6,912 nt of DNA from Olsenella_K sp051878835. Lineage in GTDB: Bacteria; Actinomycetota; Coriobacteriia; Coriobacteriales; Atopobiaceae. The position numbers and the translations under genes were made by a program. The notes under the pieces are model-generated. The model saw only the letters and a list, made by a program, of their open reading frames with translations. It was not told where the DNA came from and searched no databases. Shown piece by piece: positions 4,103 to 6,912 of this stretch. Numbering within the stretch: the first letter of the stretch is position 1; every line of letters begins with the position of its first letter. Location of the stretch: positions 1 through 6,912 of the forward strand of contig JBJEKW010000084.1 in NCBI GenBank assembly GCA_051878835.1. The letters are read 5' to 3'.

Positions 4103-5869
4103 ATGGACAGCAGGAAAGTTTCTCGGGCCTACTCGGAAACGGTGACTACTCTCGCATCAGCTTCTGCTGCCACGGACCTTTCCGAGACGGACTTAACCAA
4201 GGCAGGCCTAGCCAAGACAGAGATAACGAAGGCTGACGTGGCCAAGGCGGACTCTGAGAAGCATGCCTTTGCTGCCAGGCTGTCACAGGCGATGGACGCC
4301 CGGCAGATGAAGCAGGTAGATCTGCTGCGTGTGGCCCGTGAACGGGGCCACAAGCTGGGGAAGAGCCAGCTGAGCCAATACCTCAGCGGAAAGACGATTC
4401 CGCGGAAGGGTATGCTGCGCTTCTTGGCAGAGTCGCTGGGCGTGAACGCCGACTGGCTTCTAAATGGTGTTGAACTTGCTAGTGCGACATCTGACTCAGA
4501 AAGTGAACTAGCTTCAAGTTCAATCCCAACCTCCAGCGACGAAATCGAAAACAACGTCGAAAACGATGACGAAAGCGAAAACGGGCGCGCGGCCAGCGAT
4601 GACGGCACCCAAGGCACTGCAACAGGAAAGTTCAACCCGGAAGGAAAGACCATGCGCCAGTTCAAGAAGTCCTCGAAGCTAGACAACGTCTTGTACGACA
4701 TCCGCGGGCCCGTGCTGGATGAGGCATACCGCATGGAGGACCAGGGCATCCACGTTCTGAAATTGAACATCGGCAACCCCGCTCCGTTCGGATTCCGCAC
4801 GCCCGACGAGGTCGTGAAGGACATGCAGGACCAGCTGACCGAGTGCGAGGGCTACTCCAACAGCCGTGGCCTGTTCAGCGCGCGCAAGGCCATCATGCAG
4901 TATGACCAGCTGAAGGGCATCCCTAACGTAGACGTCGAAGACATCTACACCGGCAATGGCGCCTCCGAGCTGATTCAGCTGGCAATGAACGCGTTCATGG
5001 ACACGGGCGACGAGATCCTGGTCCCCAGTCCCGACTACCCGCTGTGGACCGCCTGCGCCACGCTGGCCGGCGGCACCGCGGTGCACTACGTCTGCGACGA
5101 GCAGGCCAACTGGTACCCCGACATCGAGGACATAAAGAGCAAGGTCACCCCGCGCACGAAGGGCATCGTGGTCATCAACCCGAACAACCCCACGGGCGCC
5201 CTGTACCCACGTGAGGTGCTGCAGGAGATCGTGGACGTGGCGCGCGAGCACCAGCTGGTCATCTTTGCCGACGAGATTTACGATCGCCTGGTCATGGACG
5301 GTAAGGAGCACGTCTCTATCGCCAGCCTGGCACCCGACCTGTTCTGCATCACGTTCAACGGCCTGTCAAAGAGCCACATGGTCGCCGGCTACCGCATCGG
5401 CTGGATGAGCCTCTCGGGCAACAAGCGCATCGCTAAGGACCTCATCGACGGCATCAACATGCTGTCCAACATGCGCCTGTGCTCCAACGTGCCCGCGCAG
5501 TCCATCGTGCAGACCTGCCTGGGCGGCATCCAGCGCTCGCAGCAGCTGCTGAAGCCCGGCGGACGCATCTACGAGCAGCGCGAGTACGTCTACCAGCGGC
5601 TCAGCGCCATGGATGGCGTCACGGTGACGAAGCCCGAGGCGGCATTCTACATCTTCCCGCACCTGAGCGAGGAGAAGTTCCACATCACCGACGACGACCA
5701 GTTCGCGCTTGACCTGCTGAAGGACAAGCACGTGCTCATCACCGCGGGCAAGGGCTTTAACTGGGAGAAGCCTGGCTACTTCCGCATCGTCTACCTGCCG
5801 CGCAAGCACACGCTGCATGACGCCATGGACGCGCTGGAGGACTTCCTGAGCTACTACAGGCAGGGCTAG
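4103..5869 (+). CDS. alaA: XRE helix-turn-helix / AlaA-type alanine aminotransferase fusion
   Basis: A 588-residue protein in four parts. Residues 1-53 are low-complexity with six five-residue units of (A/T)(D/G/E)(L/I/V)(S/T/A)(E/K) type at 24-53. Residues 54-122 are an XRE/Cro helix-turn-helix domain (ending SQLSQYLSGKTIPRKG, LAESLGVNADWLLNG). Residues 123-183 are an acidic Ser/Glu/Asp linker. Residues 184-588 are a complete fold-type I aminotransferase very like E. coli AlaA (alanine + 2-oxoglutarate to pyruvate + glutamate) and of the same 405-residue length as I recall it. Catalytic residues are intact: N362 in NPNNPTG, D390 and Y393 in FADEIYD, PLP lysine K423 in GLSKS, R431 in GYRIGW, and R561 for the carboxylate. 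ATG 4103 follows GAGAGGGGG by 4 bp. The fusion recalls MocR regulators, but with an XRE domain and an apparently active enzyme; amino-acid- or PLP-responsive autoregulation is inference. The gene symbol applies to the enzyme part. Confidence 0.92.
   Translation: MDSRKVSRAYSETVTTLASASAATDLSETDLTKAGLAKTEITKADVAKADSEKHAFAARLSQAMDARQMKQVDLLRVARERGHKLGKSQLSQYLSGKTIPRKGMLRFLAESLGVNADWLLNGVELASATSDSESELASSSIPTSSDEIENNVENDDESENGRAASDDGTQGTATGKFNPEGKTMRQFKKSSKLDNVLYDIRGPVLDEAYRMEDQGIHVLKLNIGNPAPFGFRTPDEVVKDMQDQLTECEGYSNSRGLFSARKAIMQYDQLKGIPNVDVEDIYTGNGASELIQLAMNAFMDTGDEILVPSPDYPLWTACATLAGGTAVHYVCDEQANWYPDIEDIKSKVTPRTKGIVVINPNNPTGALYPREVLQEIVDVAREHQLVIFADEIYDRLVMDGKEHVSIASLAPDLFCITFNGLSKSHMVAGYRIGWMSLSGNKRIAKDLIDGINMLSNMRLCSNVPAQSIVQTCLGGIQRSQQLLKPGGRIYEQREYVYQRLSAMDGVTVTKPEAAFYIFPHLSEEKFHITDDDQFALDLLKDKHVLITAGKGFNWEKPGYFRIVYLPRKHTLHDAMDALEDFLSYYRQG
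4172..4261 (+). repeat. Six 15-bp/five-residue repeats in the fusion's N-terminus
   Basis: Six consecutive five-codon units encode TDLSE, TDLTK, AGLAK, TEITK, ADVAK and ADSEK. The pattern of a small residue, an acidic residue or Gly, an aliphatic residue, a small residue and a charged one recalls the A(D/N)LXX pentapeptide repeat. Six units are too few for a full beta-helix, so a short helix or disordered tail is equally possible. The DNA is diverged between units while the pattern is kept. Confidence 0.6.
4639..4654 (+). promoter_or_regulatory. Internal ribosome binding site and ATG for free AlaA
   Basis: GGAAGGAAAG (4639-4648) precedes an in-frame ATG at 4652-4654, with 6 bp between AAGGA and ATG. 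This ATG is residue 184 of the fusion and coincides with the normal AlaA N-terminus, starting MRQFKKSSKLDNV, which aligns with the start of E. coli AlaA as I recall it. A free 405-residue enzyme could be made from here. The spacing is better than that of the upstream fusion start. Confidence 0.55.
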
Positions 5870-5938
5870 CAGCTGGCGGAGATATTGCGGCCGCAGTCAA
5901 CAGGGCTTTCGATATATAAAAAGCTATTGCAAAAACGT

Positions 5939-5973
5939 GGGCGAGAAGAGCGAATGTCTTGCTCTTCTCGCCC
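5939..5973 (-). terminator. Intrinsic terminator downstream of the GIY-YIG gene
   Basis: A perfect 13-bp stem (5939-5951 with 5961-5973) encloses a 9-base loop. Read on the - strand, the stem is followed by ACGTTTTTGC, giving a U5 run, and it lies 5 bp past the GIY-YIG stop codon. It is therefore best assigned to that gene. The + strand side has no U-tract, but the stem may also help end XRE-AlaA transcription, since the genes converge here. Confidence 0.85.
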
Positions 5974-5978
5974 GAATG

Positions 5979-6912
5979 CTAGGTCTTGTCCTTTGCGGGA
6001 TTGCAGCTTTTCTCCGTAGCTGAGACCCTTAGGCAGTCTGCTTTGATGATTACATCCTTTGTCAGCTGCGGATTAGTCCAACGAGCTTGAGGATTTGTAC
6101 CTTTTCTCATCATCTCAACGTTGAGTCGATAGCACCAGTTGAGGACTCTTTTGTCATTCAACAGCCGCCTGAGTGTCCGCTCGTCTCGAAACGTGTACTG
6201 GACGATATTATCTGCTGCGCGATAGGTAGTGTGAGAAGGCCTTGCGGGATGCAACGGTTTAGGTAGATTGTCATCCTCTGGACGCTTGCAATTTATAAAC
6301 CCGAAGATACTGATGCTGTCTGTCCAAATGACAAAGGTCTCGAGGGTGCCGCATGTAAGACACGCGACGCACTTAAACTCCGGGCCTGGCGATTGGCTGC
6401 GGTGAGGGTATGCCGTAAGGGACCAACGCGTTCCTGCAAGGCAGGCGTATTCCGGAATTGTCTCTGCGACATAGTATGAGAGACTATCGATAACAGTGCT
6501 GGAAAATGGGGTGGCGCGCAAGCGTTGATACCTTCGTTTCTGGGATTCGCTTGCCTTCTCTAGATGGGCACGCTCCAAATCGTTTGTACGCCTAGTTCGG
6601 CTCCATGGCAGGAGTGGAGTAGCGCCTGTCTCTAGGGTTATAGAGAAATCAGCCGTCCCGCCAGGTTTGTCAGTCTTGAGTTTATTGATAAGGTCAAAAC
6701 CATTGTCTTCTGCCCAGTGGATGGACTGTGTCTCGATTTCATCAAGCGTGGCTTCGTCTATACCATCGCCTACCGGAGCGAAAAGTGCCCGGCGGATGCG
6801 TTTTCCCACTAGCTCCGGGATATGTTTGTAATCATGACGATGTTCAGCGAGACGCTTAGCCATGTCAATGGATCGGCCGACATAAGCGGTGCCATCGGTG
6901 AATTCGTAAAGG
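5979..6912 (-). CDS. GIY-YIG nuclease-domain protein (N-terminus cut by window edge)
   Basis: The frame is open from the right window edge to a TAG at 5979-5981, giving 310 visible residues; the true start lies just outside. The visible N-terminus LYEFTDGTAYVGRSIDMAKR is the GIY-YIG signature: Y2 and Y10-V11-G12, with the catalytic Arg at 20. An E58/E60 region (LDEIETQSIHW) and N76 (DLIN) fit the metal-binding Glu and the later Asn. The nuclease core therefore looks intact. The C-terminal part is not recognised. It holds a C-x2-C-x2-C cluster (181, 184, 187) plus C208 that could bind zinc, and a basic C-terminus. GC content is clearly below that of the neighbouring genes and codon use is more mixed, which suggests acquisition by transfer. 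It could be a stand-alone DNA-cleaving or repair protein or part of a mobile element or defence island extending beyond the window; nothing visible decides this. Confidence 0.75.
   Translation of the reverse strand, partial: LYEFTDGTAYVGRSIDMAKRLAEHRHDYKHIPELVGKRIRRALFAPVGDGIDEATLDEIETQSIHWAEDNGFDLINKLKTDKPGGTADFSITLETGATPLLPWSRTRRTNDLERAHLEKASESQKRRYQRLRATPFSSTVIDSLSYYVAETIPEYACLAGTRWSLTAYPHRSQSPGPEFKCVACLTCGTLETFVIWTDSISIFGFINCKRPEDDNLPKPLHPARPSHTTYRAADNIVQYTFRDERTLRRLLNDKRVLNWCYRLNVEMMRKGTNPQARWTNPQLTKDVIIKADCLRVSATEKSCNPAKDKT

Noticed and set aside
5886..5895. TGCGGCCGCA palindrome after the aminotransferase stop
   Set aside because: A 10-bp loopless palindrome in high-GC DNA is expected by chance; the convincing terminator is at 5939-5973.

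Overview
The window is about 6.9 kb of high-GC DNA. It carries five complete or near-complete genes and the tail of a sixth. GC-ending codons, clear Shine-Dalgarno sites and the gene content fit an anaerobic actinobacterium. A Coriobacteriia member (Olsenella/Atopobiaceae/Collinsella type) is my best guess, with Bifidobacteriaceae as an alternative. No rRNA or other taxonomic marker is present, so this is inference.

Layout, left to right. (1) 2-160 (+) is the C-terminal end of a MalY/PatB-type PLP enzyme (cystathionine beta-lyase family). (2) A hairpin at 266-298 separates it from a convergent NUDIX hydrolase, 305-943 (-). (3) A 257-bp divergent intergenic region holds a degenerate 19-bp tandem repeat. 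(4) 1201-2010 (+) is a PHP-family metallophosphatase of the YcdX type. (5) 2245-3408 (+) is an iron-containing, NADPH-type aldehyde/alcohol dehydrogenase of the YqhD/BdhA family. (6) 3409-4102 has no convincing gene. It contains a regular eight-unit 13-bp repeat, a 12-bp repeat, and several copies of an AATTGAACTTT motif that crowd towards the next start codon. (7) 4103-5869 (+) is the most unusual gene: an XRE-type helix-turn-helix domain fused through an acidic linker to a complete AlaA-type alanine aminotransferase. (8) A 13-bp hairpin at 5939-5973 lies before a convergent GIY-YIG nuclease-domain gene, 5979-6912 (-), which is cut by the window edge and has visibly lower GC.

The central observation is the XRE-AlaA fusion and its surroundings. 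The aminotransferase part keeps every catalytic residue I can check and has the same length as stand-alone AlaA as I recall it (405 residues). It starts at an internal ATG (4652) with its own good Shine-Dalgarno site, so the locus could make both a DNA-binding fusion and a free enzyme. Four copies of AATTGAACTTT-like sequence occur in the 130 bp before the fusion start, the last abutting its ribosome binding site, and two more lie further upstream. This is the pattern expected of an autoregulatory 'trigger enzyme', a counterpart of MocR regulators (GntR wing-helix plus aminotransferase fold) but built on an XRE domain and an apparently active enzyme. The regulatory reading is inference; the domains, motifs and internal start are visible in the sequence.

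The other genes look like separate housekeeping or accessory transcription units with no shared pathway. The adjacent PHP and dehydrogenase genes are 234 bp apart and probably independent. A second theme is the number of short tandem repeats of different periods (12, 13, 15 and 19 bp) in and between genes.
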